A DNA stretch of 48,110 bases from Bacillota bacterium (GTDB lineage: Bacteria; Bacillota; Clostridia; Lachnospirales; Bianqueaceae): the NCBI GenBank assembly GCA_017442535.1, contig JAFRZL010000019.1, forward strand, positions 1 through 48,110. Direction: 5' to 3'. The position numbers were made by a program, and so were the translations under genes. Every line of letters begins with the position of its first letter. Position 1 is the stretch's first letter. The notes beneath the pieces are model-generated. The model had not been told where the DNA came from. It was given only the letters and a program-made list of their open reading frames with translations, and did not search any database. Positions 8,229 through 16,539 of this stretch are shown in pieces.

Positions 8229-9677
8229 TTATTTGTAGATGAAGCCGGTGGTGCAGGTATCGTAGCCTTTGATCTGGGAGTCACCGAAGGCGCGGCTGCT
8301 CACGGACAGCGATCCATCCTGACCGAAATGCAGCAGGAACTGTACCGAGCCGAGATTCGCGTCAACGATCCAGGCGCGGATGAAAAGCGTCTCGGGATCG
8401 ACCCATGCGCCGGAAGCGAGGCAGCGGAAACCCGTTTCGGGGAAGGCCTGCAGCACATTGTGCCCGAAACCGAAGCGCAGCTCATAACTGCCGGTCTCAA
8501 TATCCAGCTCCAGCACACCGTAATCCGGACCGAAGCCTACGGACAGCGCCTTGAGAACGGAAGGATTCTTGTCCAGCTGATAGGTCTTGCCGCCCACGAT
8601 CAGGGCCAGCGGACTGTCGGATTCTCCCTGCACATGGCGGACGTGAAGCGAAGCCGTACGCTCATAGAGCCTGGCGGAAGCCTCTTCGTCCTCCGCGATC
8701 GAATCCTGCTGCAGATCGGCGTAGATCGTATCCCAGAACGCGTTAAAGATCAGGTCGATGCCTCCGGGATTCTCCAGGGTATCGGCCGTGGTGACCAGGA
8801 TCAGGTCTTCTTTGGGCAGGCAGATGGCCAGCTGGCCGCCCATGCCGTAAAGCGCGAAACCGTTATGATCCGTCATCCAGAACTGGTAGCCGTAGCCGAA
8901 ACCGCCGTGGCCGGGCTGCGCGAAATGCGTCGCGATCTGGTAGGAAGTGGCCATGCGGATATACTCCTTGGGCAGCAGCTGGAAGCCGTACCAGTTGCCC
9001 TGCTGCAGGCAGAGCTGTGCGAATTTGGCCAGGTCATGTGTGGTGCAGAGCAGACCGCCTCCGCCGTTGCTGATGCCGTTGGTCTTTTCGAAATAAGCCT
9101 CCTCGGAGAAGCCGATTTTGCCAAGCGCCTTCATGCGCAGGTAATCCAGCATGTCCATGCCGGTGCAGCGCTCTACAAGGGCTGCCAGACAGATCGAACC
9201 GCTCGTATCATAGTTGAAGACCGTCCCGGATTCGTGGGATGGTGTTACGTTAAAGAAAGCCTTGAGCATATCCGGATGCGGCACGATCTGAGTTGCGGTC
9301 TTGGTATGGACCGTCGCCATGCGCAGGACATCGCGGATCGTCATGGCCGCGGTGTAGGGATGCAGTTGTTTGGATACTTTATCCGGAAAATACTGCACGA
9401 TCGGATCATCCAGATGGATATAGCCATCCTGCGCCAGCAGACCGACCGCCACACTCGTAAAACTTTTGCTGATGGAATACATCCGGTGCAGGCTGTCCTC
9501 GGTAAAGGGTGCCCAGTAGCCCTCGGACACAATGGCCCCGTGACGGATCAAGGCATAGCTGTGCATGCAGACACGGGTGGAGTCCAGACGATCCAGAAAA
9601 CGCAGGATCGACGCGGACGAGATGCCCATGTGTTCGGGCGGAAACGTGGAAAGCGGGAATTTTTCGGATGCGGACAT
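8229..9677 (-). CDS. Serine hydrolase, beta-lactamase class C family, with C-terminal extra domain
   Basis: The 482-residue protein has the SxxK motif as S68-I-S-K71, an FNYDTSG block for the YxN position, and about 130 extra residues after the hydrolase domain that look beta-rich and include the DUF3471-like ending of such proteins. No signal peptide is seen. It starts 16 bp after VanZ and ends 33 bp before the UxaA-type gene, so the three are probably co-transcribed. The family includes esterases, D-amino-acid amidases and peptidases; no specific substrate can be named. It is distinct from the shorter copy at 2582-3517. Confidence 0.82.
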   Translation of the reverse strand: MSASEKFPLSTFPPEHMGISSASILRFLDRLDSTRVCMHSYALIRHGAIVSEGYWAPFTEDSLHRMYSISKSFTSVAVGLLAQDGYIHLDDPIVQYFPDKVSKQLHPYTAAMTIRDVLRMATVHTKTATQIVPHPDMLKAFFNVTPSHESGTVFNYDTSGSICLAALVERCTGMDMLDYLRMKALGKIGFSEEAYFEKTNGISNGGGGLLCTTHDLAKFAQLCLQQGNWYGFQLLPKEYIRMATSYQIATHFAQPGHGGFGYGYQFWMTDHNGFALYGMGGQLAICLPKEDLILVTTADTLENPGGIDLIFNAFWDTIYADLQQDSIAEDEEASARLYERTASLHVRHVQGESDSPLALIVGGKTYQLDKNPSVLKALSVGFGPDYGVLELDIETGSYELRFGFGHNVLQAFPETGFRCLASGAWVDPETLFIRAWIVDANLGSVQFLLHFGQDGSLSVSSRAFGDSQIKGYDTCTTGFIYK

Positions 9678-9693
9678 GTTTGTGACCTTCTTT

Positions 9694-10161
9694 CTATGAG
9701 AGTTTTGTTTTGGCGCTTCTGTGAGCCAGAAGCCTTGTGATCAGGTGGTTAAGGGCGCAGCCGAGCATGGCTCCTGCGACGTTCAGCAGGACGTCATCCA
9801 CATCGGCCTCCCCCAGTCTGCTGAAATACTGCAGCGCTTCAATGGAGATCGACAGCAGGAAGCTGAAAACCAGGACCGACCGCCAGCCGGACCCTTCCCT
9901 CAGATGCGGCAGCAGCATCCCAAGGGGGACAAAAATCAGTAAATTGCCGAAAAGATTCAGGAACCAGTAACGGAAGGAGAATTCATGATAGCGAAAAAAA
10001 TACTCGCAGAACATCCGGATGCTTTTTCCGGGAATCAGGTTATAATCACCGAAGGTTTCGGACCGGCCATGCATCAGAAGCACAACATAGAAGAGTACGA
10101 GCAGATACAGGGCAAATACCGCACGGCAGATCCGGAGCCTTCGGACAGGTGATATCGTCAT
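9694..10161 (-). CDS. VanZ-family membrane protein
   Basis: The 155-residue protein has four to five predicted membrane helices: one near residues 12-30, two central ones around the FGNLLIFVPLGMLLP motif, and two in the C-terminal third with SIEALQYF and the D-VDDVLLNVAGAMLG block typical of VanZ. VanZ proteins are linked to teicoplanin resistance in some operons, but most chromosomal copies have no known role. GGAGGG lies 6 nt before the ATG. It heads a minus-strand run with a serine hydrolase and a UxaA-type dehydratase, an odd pairing. Confidence 0.85.
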   Translation of the reverse strand: MTISPVRRLRICRAVFALYLLVLFYVVLLMHGRSETFGDYNLIPGKSIRMFCEYFFRYHEFSFRYWFLNLFGNLLIFVPLGMLLPHLREGSGWRSVLVFSFLLSISIEALQYFSRLGEADVDDVLLNVAGAMLGCALNHLITRLLAHRSAKTKLS

Positions 10162-10193
10162 AAAGGACCCTCCACATGCGTAGTGACACGATT

Positions 10194-10221
10194 ATTATAA
10201 CATATAGCGCAAAAAAAGCAA
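10194..10221 (-). promoter_or_regulatory. Promoter of the VanZ-hydrolase-UxaA run
   Basis: On the minus strand TTGCTT (10221-10216) and TATAAT (10199-10194) are 16 bp apart, 33 bp before the vanZ ATG. It is divergent from the acyl carrier protein promoter 9 bp away. Confidence 0.6.
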
Positions 10222-10229
10222 TAAAGTAT

Positions 10230-10258
10230 TTGACAACCACTGTATGATAGGCTATAAT
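10230..10258 (+). promoter_or_regulatory. Promoter of the acyl carrier protein gene
   Basis: Perfect TTGACA (10230-10235), 17-bp spacer and TATAAT (10253-10258). The leader then runs about 45 nt to the AAGGAGG at 10294. Confidence 0.88.
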
Positions 10259-10308
10259 GAGGGCAGTCTCGGGGGTAAGTCCGGGATTGAATTAAGGAGG
10301 AATGACGA

Positions 10309-10542
10309 ATGGTATTGGAAAAGGTACAGGATATCGTAGCAGATGTACTGTCAGTGGATCCTGACGACATTACGATGGATGCGGAGTTGAGCAGTGAGCT
10401 GGAAGCGGATTCCCTCGATGTCATCGATATTGTGACGCAGATCGAGAATGAGTTCGAGATTTCGATCCCCAATGAGGATCTGATGGAGATGCGTAAGGTC
10501 GGCGACCTGGTTAACTATGTCGAAGAGCATGCTTCTCTGTAA
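10309..10542 (+). CDS. acpP: Acyl carrier protein
   Basis: The 77-residue acidic, helical protein carries the DSLD motif with S35 as the site for 4'-phosphopantetheine, which tethers growing acyl chains. Length and motif fit type II fatty-acid ACP. AAGGAGG lies 8 nt before the ATG, and the gene has its own consensus promoter and a downstream terminator. It is not next to other fatty-acid genes here, so a specialised ACP role (for example lipoteichoic acid or other acyl transfer) cannot be excluded. Confidence 0.95.
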   Translation: MVLEKVQDIVADVLSVDPDDITMDAELSSELEADSLDVIDIVTQIENEFEISIPNEDLMEMRKVGDLVNYVEEHASL

Positions 10543-10626
10543 ATCATCAGGACGATTCAGATAAATAGTGGTACCATCCAGATTTGCTTGTGATGATCCG
10601 CATGGCGGATTCATGCAGCATATGAG

Positions 10627-10656
10627 AGCCGTGGGCATCTGCCTGCGGCTTTTTGA
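10627..10656 (+). terminator. Terminator after the acyl carrier protein gene
   Basis: AGCCG-TG-GGCA / TGCC-TG-CGGCT forms a stem with a small internal loop (10627-10650) followed by TTTT. A second small stem, ATCCGC-ATG-GCGGAT, lies about 35 nt upstream. Confidence 0.7.
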
Positions 10657-10702
10657 TTTGACGAAGGAAGGATATGCGTGGCGGGCTTTCACCAATTAAG
10701 GG

Positions 10703-10731
10703 TTGACATTTTTCTTCGAAAGTGGTAAAAT
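10703..10731 (+). promoter_or_regulatory. Promoter of the GPH symporter gene
   Basis: TTGACA (10703-10708) and TAAAAT (10726-10731) with a 17-bp spacer, 63 bp before the ATG; AGGAGG precedes the start. Confidence 0.8.
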
Positions 10732-10794
10732 TATAAAAGAATTGTTCTGCATAATACAAGTGAAGCACAATCGTTTTTTCAGGAGGTTTTTACT

Positions 10795-12276
10795 ATGGCA
10801 GAAAAAACTTTTATTGCGCGTACCAGCGGACTGAAGATGAAGGACTATGTCGGCTATGCGATGATCGACGTGGCCGGCTGCCTGATTTTCAGTCTGGTTA
10901 CCACGCTCCTGCAGAAATACTATACGGATGTTCTGCACATGAGCCCGCTCTTTATCATGATGATGTTTATTGTGGCGAGAGTCTGGGATGCCATTAACGA
11001 TCCCATCATGGGCCGCATCGCTGATACACTGCCGCCCGGCAAATACGGCCGTTACAGACCATGGATCCTTTACGCGTCCGTACCGCTGGCCCTGACGGGC
11101 GTGCTGATGTTTGTGAAGCTCCCCGGCATGGGGGAAGCTAACCACATCGGCCTGACCTGTGTTTACGCGACGGTTACCTATATTCTGTTCGGAATGGTGT
11201 ATACAGTGCTGCAGATCCCTTACGGATCCCTGGCTTCCGTTGTGACGACCGACGCACATGAACGCAGCAAACTCTCGGTCTTCCGCTCGATCGGAGCGGC
11301 GCTCGGCTCCATCCCCGTACTTCTGATCGCAAGCTTTGCCTATGCCAAACGCCTGGACGCGGCGGGCAACGAAGTGATCGGCGAGAACGGCAAAGTCATT
11401 ACGGATCTGCAGTATAAGCCGGTACTCATGGGCGTCATCATCATGGCGATCTGCTGCGCCGTTCTGCTGATCATTGCCTTCCTGCTTAACCAGGAGCGCG
11501 TCAAGACCAAGCCTCAGCCCAAGGAAAAGGGCAATACACTCCGCATCGTCAAAACGATTCTTAAGAACCGCGCCTTCCTGTCCATCAGCCTGATCTCGAT
11601 GCTGCTGCTGGCGGGACAGATGTTCACGCAGAGCTTCTACACCTACCTGTTCAACGATTATTTCCACGCCAACTGGATGAACCTGGCAGCCCAGGCCTGC
11701 ACCTATTCTCCCATGCTGATCTTTATGTTCTTCCTGCCCAAGAGGACGAGCAAGGTCGGCAAGAAGGAGTATTGCTCCACGGGAGTAGCTCTCGCGGCGA
11801 TCGCCAACCTCCTGCTTTTCTTCCTGAGGGGCATGAATCCTTCCCTGCTGATGTGGGTCTTCCTGCTGCTGTGCCTCGTCAGCGGCTTCGGTCTGACCAC
11901 GCTGGTCATGCAGCTCTGGGCCATGGTGACGGACGCCATCGATGACATCGAAGTCAAAACCGGTGTCCGCGAGGACGGTACCGCCTATTCCGTCTTTAAC
12001 TTCTTCCGCAAATTCGGCCAGATCCTGGCGGCCGTCTGCGTCAACGGCGCACTCCTTGCCATGAACTATAAGTACGAAAAGGGCGCCGTGCAGACGCTGG
12101 AGAATCTGAAATCCATGTACGATCTGGCGACCCTGATCCCGGCCATCATGTTCGGCATCATGGCGCTCTTCCTGTTCGTCTATTACCCGCTCTCTCATAA
12201 GAGAGTTGCCGAACTGCAGGAGCAGAAGGAAAAAGCGCTTAAAGAATCCTACGAGCAGCAGAAGATCGATATCTGA
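10795..12276 (+). CDS. GPH-family sugar/cation symporter (MelB-like)
   Basis: The 493-residue, twelve-helix membrane protein belongs to the glycoside-pentoside-hexuronide:cation symporter family of the major facilitator superfamily. The family signature ARVWDAINDPIMG with its Asp pair is near residue 65, followed by RPWIL. It would import a glycoside, pentoside or hexuronide with Na+ or H+. It has its own promoter and terminator and stands between two clusters of sugar-acid dehydratase genes on the opposite strand, so a uronate-type substrate is a reasonable inference. Confidence 0.88.
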   Translation: MAEKTFIARTSGLKMKDYVGYAMIDVAGCLIFSLVTTLLQKYYTDVLHMSPLFIMMMFIVARVWDAINDPIMGRIADTLPPGKYGRYRPWILYASVPLALTGVLMFVKLPGMGEANHIGLTCVYATVTYILFGMVYTVLQIPYGSLASVVTTDAHERSKLSVFRSIGAALGSIPVLLIASFAYAKRLDAAGNEVIGENGKVITDLQYKPVLMGVIIMAICCAVLLIIAFLLNQERVKTKPQPKEKGNTLRIVKTILKNRAFLSISLISMLLLAGQMFTQSFYTYLFNDYFHANWMNLAAQACTYSPMLIFMFFLPKRTSKVGKKEYCSTGVALAAIANLLLFFLRGMNPSLLMWVFLLLCLVSGFGLTTLVMQLWAMVTDAIDDIEVKTGVREDGTAYSVFNFFRKFGQILAAVCVNGALLAMNYKYEKGAVQTLENLKSMYDLATLIPAIMFGIMALFLFVYYPLSHKRVAELQEQKEKALKESYEQQKIDI

Positions 12277-12298
12277 TTTGTAGCTTTTGAGAAGCTGA

Positions 12299-12337
12299 AA
12301 AATCCACCGCCCGGCATGCCGGACGGTGGATTTTTGG
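12299..12337. terminator. Bidirectional terminator between symporter and LarA-type genes
   Basis: AAATCCACCG / CGGTGGATTT forms the stem base, with CCGGCATGCCGG inside. It is flanked by an A-tract on the left and a T-tract on the right, so it can end both converging transcripts. Confidence 0.85.
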
Positions 12338-12353
12338 TTTCAGTTCACTTGTT

Positions 12354-13649
12354 TCAGATCCTCTTGCCGCCCAGATCCTCCAGATTGCCCTCGCTGTCAA
12401 ATGCGAAAGGCGCAGGGCTGCTGAGAACGGTGACCTGCGGATTGGCCTCAGCCAGCGGCAGCAGTGCCTCTGAGATCCAGATGTGCCGCATCTCCATTGT
12501 ATTGACGATGCGAACGATCCGCGGATTGGCGCGGTCGATATAATTGCAGCTCTTCAGCGCCATCTGGATAGCTTCGCGGTCGTTGTAGAGGACCATGGGG
12601 ATCTTGGCCACTTCCGTGATGGTGTTTGTGATCGAGTTGGGGTAGGTCTGCTCGAAATCGACCTTGTTGTAGAGACGGCGGCAGGTGACGTCCGCGAGGC
12701 CCATGCCCGCGGCGTTGCCGTGCGTTTCCTCTGTCAGATCCAGAACCGCAACGCGCTGGGCGGTGATGCCACCCGTGGCGTGAACCGTCGGGAAACGGCC
12801 GGTAATATTCGGATCCATGCCGTCGCCGGAGATATTTTTACCCATTTCGTCCACCACCAGCACATCGACCGGATCAAAGAGGATCCGCGGCATGTAGGAT
12901 TTGGCGCGAAGCAGAAGGGCGGGTTCCTCATCCATGATCTCATCACGGTCCAGAGCCACGATCTCACGGGTCTGATCGTAAGCATTTTCCAGCAGCGCGA
13001 CCGCGCCGATGATCGGAGCTTTCTCCAGGAAAACCCTGGCAAACATCGGCACTTCTTCGCACATCTGGCCGAAACCGTCGGCGTGGAGCACTTCCGCGCC
13101 TTTTTGTTTGCCCAGGCCGATGCACATCATCTTGCAGATGCCGCTCTCGTAGGGCCCGCGGAAAGCGGTATGGGCTTTTACGCGCCCGACGACGAGGATG
13201 CCGTCCGCCTGATAAGCGTATTTGTCACAGTAGACGGGCTTGCCGTTTTCGGCCGGGCCCAGGAGTACCGTCTCCATGGAGGAGAAGATCTCACAGCCCA
13301 TGGATTCCTCCGTGATGCCGAAGGCCGCGATGACGGTCCGCTGGCCCTCTGCGGTGGCTCCGCCGTGGCTGCCCATGGCGGGCACGATGAAGGGTACCGC
13401 CCCTTTGGATCTGAGATAGTCGACGATGGCGCGCAGGATCAGCGCGATATTGGTGATGCCGCGGCTCCCGGCCGTGACGGCGATCCGCATACCCGGAAAG
13501 ATGCGTTTGGACACAGCATTCTGCTCCAGAGCCTCCTGCAGGATCTCCGGGATCGCTTCGACCGGCAGATGCGTATCGTCAAAACGCTGCTCGATCAGGG
13601 CCATTTTGGGCAGAGCGACGTCTTTTAAGAGTTCACTGATAGCTCCCAT
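12354..13649 (-). CDS. LarA-superfamily (DUF2088) nickel-dependent racemase/epimerase-like protein
   Basis: The 431-residue protein aligns in motif order with lactate racemase LarA: GSHGG with H95, then H160, K173 and H189, matching the spacing of the LarA residues (H108, H174, K184, H200) that hold the nickel-pincer nucleotide and act in catalysis. Relatives racemise or epimerise 2-hydroxy acids. GGAGG precedes the ATG. It is the last gene of a minus-strand operon with a DapA-type aldolase and a split UxaA-type dehydratase, which suggests epimerisation of an aldonic or hydroxy acid before dehydration. The cofactor makers LarB, LarC and LarE are not in this window. Confidence 0.85.
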   Translation of the reverse strand: MGAISELLKDVALPKMALIEQRFDDTHLPVEAIPEILQEALEQNAVSKRIFPGMRIAVTAGSRGITNIALILRAIVDYLRSKGAVPFIVPAMGSHGGATAEGQRTVIAAFGITEESMGCEIFSSMETVLLGPAENGKPVYCDKYAYQADGILVVGRVKAHTAFRGPYESGICKMMCIGLGKQKGAEVLHADGFGQMCEEVPMFARVFLEKAPIIGAVALLENAYDQTREIVALDRDEIMDEEPALLLRAKSYMPRILFDPVDVLVVDEMGKNISGDGMDPNITGRFPTVHATGGITAQRVAVLDLTEETHGNAAGMGLADVTCRRLYNKVDFEQTYPNSITNTITEVAKIPMVLYNDREAIQMALKSCNYIDRANPRIVRIVNTMEMRHIWISEALLPLAEANPQVTVLSSPAPFAFDSEGNLEDLGGKRI

Positions 13650-13661
13650 AATGCCTCCGTA

Positions 13662-14570
13662 TCACAGCTTCGCAGCCATCTCATCGATGGTCCGTACCCA
13701 GTCTGCGATTTTCGCGCACTGCTCCGCGGTGGGCGGCAGAACCGGATGCTGGCAATAAGGGCTGACCTTAACGCCGCGCACCCGCATGGCTTCCTTGATG
13801 ATCGGGATAAAGGGCGTCCCAAAGGCATACAGCTCCGACATGCGGTTCATGATGACCTGATAGCGCTCGATCCGATCCAGATCACGGCTGTTTACGGCCT
13901 GTGCGAAACCGGCGCAGATTTCGGGGTAGATATTGCCCAGACCGCCGATCGAGCCCACGCCACCCGAGAGCACCACGTGCGCCAGATTCTCATCAAAGCC
14001 CGCATAGACCTCAAAATCGGGGAACTCCTCGCGGGTCGCGTTGATCAGGCTGCGCGTGTGCGTCAGCTGGCTGTGGGAATCCTTGAAGCCCTTGATATTC
14101 GGATGCTTGCGCAGCAAATTGACGGCCACCTGCACCGGAAAATCATACCCCGTCCGCTCCGGATAGTTGTACAGGAAAACGTCGCCGTGGATCGCATCGC
14201 ACAAATCATCGAAATAACGCTCCAGCATGCGGTCCTCGATGCTGAAATAATATGGTCCGATGATCATGACGCCGTCCGCGCCCGCGTCGATCGCATAATT
14301 ACTGAGCGCGATCGTATCCTCCAGACGCATGCAATTGGTGCCGAAGAAAACCCGCACCCGGTGATTGACCGTGGCGATCGAAGCATCGATCAGACGCTTC
14401 TTGTCTTCATAACGCATGGAGTAGAACTCGCCGGTACTTCCCATGATCAGCAGGCCGTCAACGCCGCCCGCGATCAGATGCTCGGCAACAGCCGCATTTC
14501 CTTCATAATCGACACTACCGTCCTCGTGGAAAGAGACGACGGTCGGAACCAGAAACTGTGCTTTCTTCAT
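13662..14570 (-). CDS. DapA-family Schiff-base aldolase/lyase
   Basis: The 302-residue TIM-barrel protein has the GSTGEF loop, the catalytic Tyr region LYNYPERTG (Y136) and the Schiff-base Lys in GFKDS (K163), as in the dihydrodipicolinate synthase / N-acetylneuraminate lyase / KDG aldolase family. In this operon, beside UxaA-type dehydratase and a LarA-type protein, cleavage of a 2-keto-3-deoxy acid to pyruvate and an aldehyde is more likely than lysine synthesis. It lies 15 bp after the large dehydratase subunit and 12 bp before the LarA-type gene. The exact substrate is inferred, not shown. Confidence 0.87.
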   Translation of the reverse strand: MKKAQFLVPTVVSFHEDGSVDYEGNAAVAEHLIAGGVDGLLIMGSTGEFYSMRYEDKKRLIDASIATVNHRVRVFFGTNCMRLEDTIALSNYAIDAGADGVMIIGPYYFSIEDRMLERYFDDLCDAIHGDVFLYNYPERTGYDFPVQVAVNLLRKHPNIKGFKDSHSQLTHTRSLINATREEFPDFEVYAGFDENLAHVVLSGGVGSIGGLGNIYPEICAGFAQAVNSRDLDRIERYQVIMNRMSELYAFGTPFIPIIKEAMRVRGVKVSPYCQHPVLPPTAEQCAKIADWVRTIDEMAAKL

Positions 14571-14585
14571 GATGCATTTCCTCCG

Positions 14586-15746
14586 TTAGGCATAATTGCT
14601 GACTCGGGCGATGGATGTCTCCACAAAGCCGAGCGCTTCCGCTTTTGTTTGTTTTCCGTTGACGGTCTCCATCAGCAGCGCGAACAGCCGGTCCGTCATT
14701 TCCTGCATGGTTTCGGGGCCGTAGATCACGGGGCTGGCATCCAGATCCGTATTGGGCGACATTTTCTTCCAGGTCTCGCGGTTGCCGGTGATCTTGATGA
14801 CCGGTACCAGCGGATGGCCGGAAGGCGTCCCGCGCCCGCTCGAAAAGATGATGACCTGCGCGCCGCCCGCAGCCATGCCGGCCATGGACGCCGCGTCGTT
14901 CCCGGGAGTGTCCATAATGATCAGACCCTTGTCCGACATCGGCTTGCCATAGTCATAGACGGCCTGGATCGTGCGGTGGCCTCCCTTATGGATACAGCCC
15001 AGGGATTTTTCCTCCAGGGTCGTGATGCCGCCGGCCTTGTTGCCGGGCGAGGGATTGCCGTTGCGCACCTCTTCGCCCACACGGGCAAGAGCTTCTTCAT
15101 AGCGGCGGATGATGAACAGCAGCCGCTCACGCACCTTGGGATTGGCTGCCCGCCTGGCCAGAATGTGTTCCGCACCGATGAATTCGGTGGTCTCGCTGAG
15201 GACCGCTGTACCGCCCGCGTCCACCAGACGGTCACAGACCTCACCGATCAGAGGATTGGCGGCCAGTCCGCTGGTGGGATCGGACCCCCCGCATTCTGTC
15301 CCGAGGATCAGCTCGGACAGAGGGAAGGGCTCGCGCTGCACTTTCGCCGCCTCCGCGACCAGCTCGCGCGCATACCGGACACCGAGCTCGACCGCGTTCG
15401 GAGTCCCGCCCACTTCCTGAATAATGATCTGCCGCAGAGGCTTATTTGTTTTCTTGCGGATCTCACGGACCACATAGTCCATCTGGCAGTTCTCGCAGCC
15501 CAGCGAAACGACCAGTGTCCCGTAGACATTGGGGTTCGCCGCATAGCCGGATAGCACTTCCATGGTCCAGGCTTCATCCGCGGGCACCTGCGAGCATCCG
15601 TTCTGGTTGTGAAAACTGACCGCGCCCTCGACCTGATCCGCGATCTTAGCGGTCGTATCGCTGGCGCAGACACTGGCCGGCAGCACCAGCACATGATTAC
15701 GCACGCCTACACGGCCGTCAGGCCGCTTATATCCATAAAAAACCAT
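14586..15746 (-). CDS. UxaA-family dehydratase, large catalytic subunit
   Basis: The 386-residue protein corresponds to the catalytic domain alone of altronate/galactarate dehydratases, with the GVRNHVL block, ECGGSD, PSPGNKAGG, the EEKSLGC block and GRGTP. Its SAF partner is encoded separately 61 bp upstream, an arrangement also seen in sulfolactate sulfo-lyase (SuyA/SuyB) and several split dehydratases. It is clearly a paralogue of the catalytic part of the fused enzyme at 6672-8195. Function: probable removal of water (or sulfite) from a hydroxy acid; substrate not readable. Confidence 0.87.
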   Translation of the reverse strand: MVFYGYKRPDGRVGVRNHVLVLPASVCASDTTAKIADQVEGAVSFHNQNGCSQVPADEAWTMEVLSGYAANPNVYGTLVVSLGCENCQMDYVVREIRKKTNKPLRQIIIQEVGGTPNAVELGVRYARELVAEAAKVQREPFPLSELILGTECGGSDPTSGLAANPLIGEVCDRLVDAGGTAVLSETTEFIGAEHILARRAANPKVRERLLFIIRRYEEALARVGEEVRNGNPSPGNKAGGITTLEEKSLGCIHKGGHRTIQAVYDYGKPMSDKGLIIMDTPGNDAASMAGMAAGGAQVIIFSSGRGTPSGHPLVPVIKITGNRETWKKMSPNTDLDASPVIYGPETMQEMTDRLFALLMETVNGKQTKAEALGFVETSIARVSNYA

Positions 15747-15807
15747 AATCGCTCCATTCTGATTGCATCAATTTGATATGCTTGTGTACACGCGCAAAAA
15801 AGCCCTG

Positions 15808-16092
15808 TCAGACGAGTTCCTCGCGGATACTGACAACATTGTGAGTATGGACGTGCTCACCCGCCCGGATGGGCGCCCCCGCCTCGCCGATATGCTCTCC
15901 GTACTTGATGATCTTCTCGCCCGGCGCGATATCGCGCAGAGCACATTTATGATAGATCGGGATGTCCGTCGCGGCTGTAATGGAAAGCTCACGATGGTCC
16001 GGACCGATCCAGATAATCGGCTCCCCCCTGCGGACAGGTTCCACAACGACGGCCACATTGTCGGTACTGCTGATAACGATAGCGTTTCTCAT
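15808..16092 (-). CDS. SAF-domain small subunit of UxaA-type dehydratase
   Basis: The 94-residue protein is a single SAF domain resembling the N terminus of the fused enzyme at 6672-8195, with the shared pattern IPIYHKCALRDIAPGE-IKYGE-IG. The start chosen is the ATG at 16092, preceded by TAAGGG; an upstream in-frame GTG lies inside a hairpin. It is the first gene of the four-gene run that continues with the large subunit, aldolase and LarA-type protein. No clear promoter is seen before it, so it may be read from the TSCPD promoter. Confidence 0.85.
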   Translation of the reverse strand: MRNAIVISSTDNVAVVVEPVRRGEPIIWIGPDHRELSITAATDIPIYHKCALRDIAPGEKIIKYGEHIGEAGAPIRAGEHVHTHNVVSIREELV

Positions 16093-16128
16093 GTTATTAC
16101 CCTTAATCTGCTGAATGGTTAATCTAAA

Positions 16129-16153
16129 GAGGCATTTCTGCACGAAATGCCTC
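16129..16153 (-). terminator. Hairpin between TSCPD and SAF genes
   Basis: GAGGCATTTC / GAAATGCCTC is a perfect 10-bp stem with a 5-nt loop. The following minus-strand text TTTAGATT has only a short T-run, so it may be a partial terminator or processing stem that sets the ratio of the upstream and downstream genes. Confidence 0.5.
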
Positions 16154-16191
16154 CCGACCGGTGAAAAACTAAATTGGACAAATACCTCCGG

Positions 16192-16434
16192 TTACCGGGT
16201 GGCCTGCTTCAGAGCCCGCGCCAGCTGATCAGGGCAGGAAGTGGGCTTAAAACCGCAGCGGATCCCGTCCAGACGGTTGATCACATCCTGCACATCCATT
16301 CCCTCCACTAGTTTGGCAACGCCCTGCGTATTGCCGGAGCAGCCGCCGATAAAGCGGACATTGCAGACCTTATCATCTACGATATCAAACTCGATGGCCT
16401 GCGAACAGGTCCCGGAAGTCTTATACTTGTACAT
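16192..16434 (-). CDS. TSCPD-domain protein (TIGR03905 type)
   Basis: The 80-residue protein contains the TSCPDQLA motif and five cysteines (C10, C24, C32, C60, C67), typical of small TSCPD proteins that resemble the C-terminal zinc-binding part of class II ribonucleotide reductases. Small stand-alone members are common in Clostridia, and their role is not established. It has its own promoter (16511-16483) and AAAGGGGG before the ATG. Confidence 0.9.
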   Translation of the reverse strand: MYKYKTSGTCSQAIEFDIVDDKVCNVRFIGGCSGNTQGVAKLVEGMDVQDVINRLDGIRCGFKPTSCPDQLARALKQATR

Positions 16435-16482
16435 TGGAAATCCCCCTTTCTATAGAACCTTCTTATATAAAAGTCCATTTTG

Positions 16483-16511
16483 ATTATAGCAGACCTTTCC
16501 CCTAAATGCAA
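16483..16511 (-). promoter_or_regulatory. Promoter of the TSCPD gene
   Basis: Minus-strand TTGCAT (16511-16506), 17-bp spacer, TGC-TATAAT (16488-16483, extended -10). It begins right at the edge of repeat array 2. Confidence 0.75.
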
Positions 16512-16539
16512 TGGTTTTTATGGAGGATTAACGGCCGGG

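Noticed and set aside
8328..9740. 470-residue frame opposite the serine hydrolase
   Set aside because: It is antisense to a gene with an intact SxxK motif and lacks any motif of its own.
10696..12198. 500-residue frame opposite the GPH symporter
   Set aside because: It is antisense to a clearly recognisable transporter, has biased composition and no ribosome site.
13746..15554. 602-residue frame opposite the aldolase and dehydratase genes
   Set aside because: It is a mirror of two well-supported genes in GC-rich DNA and shows no family motif.
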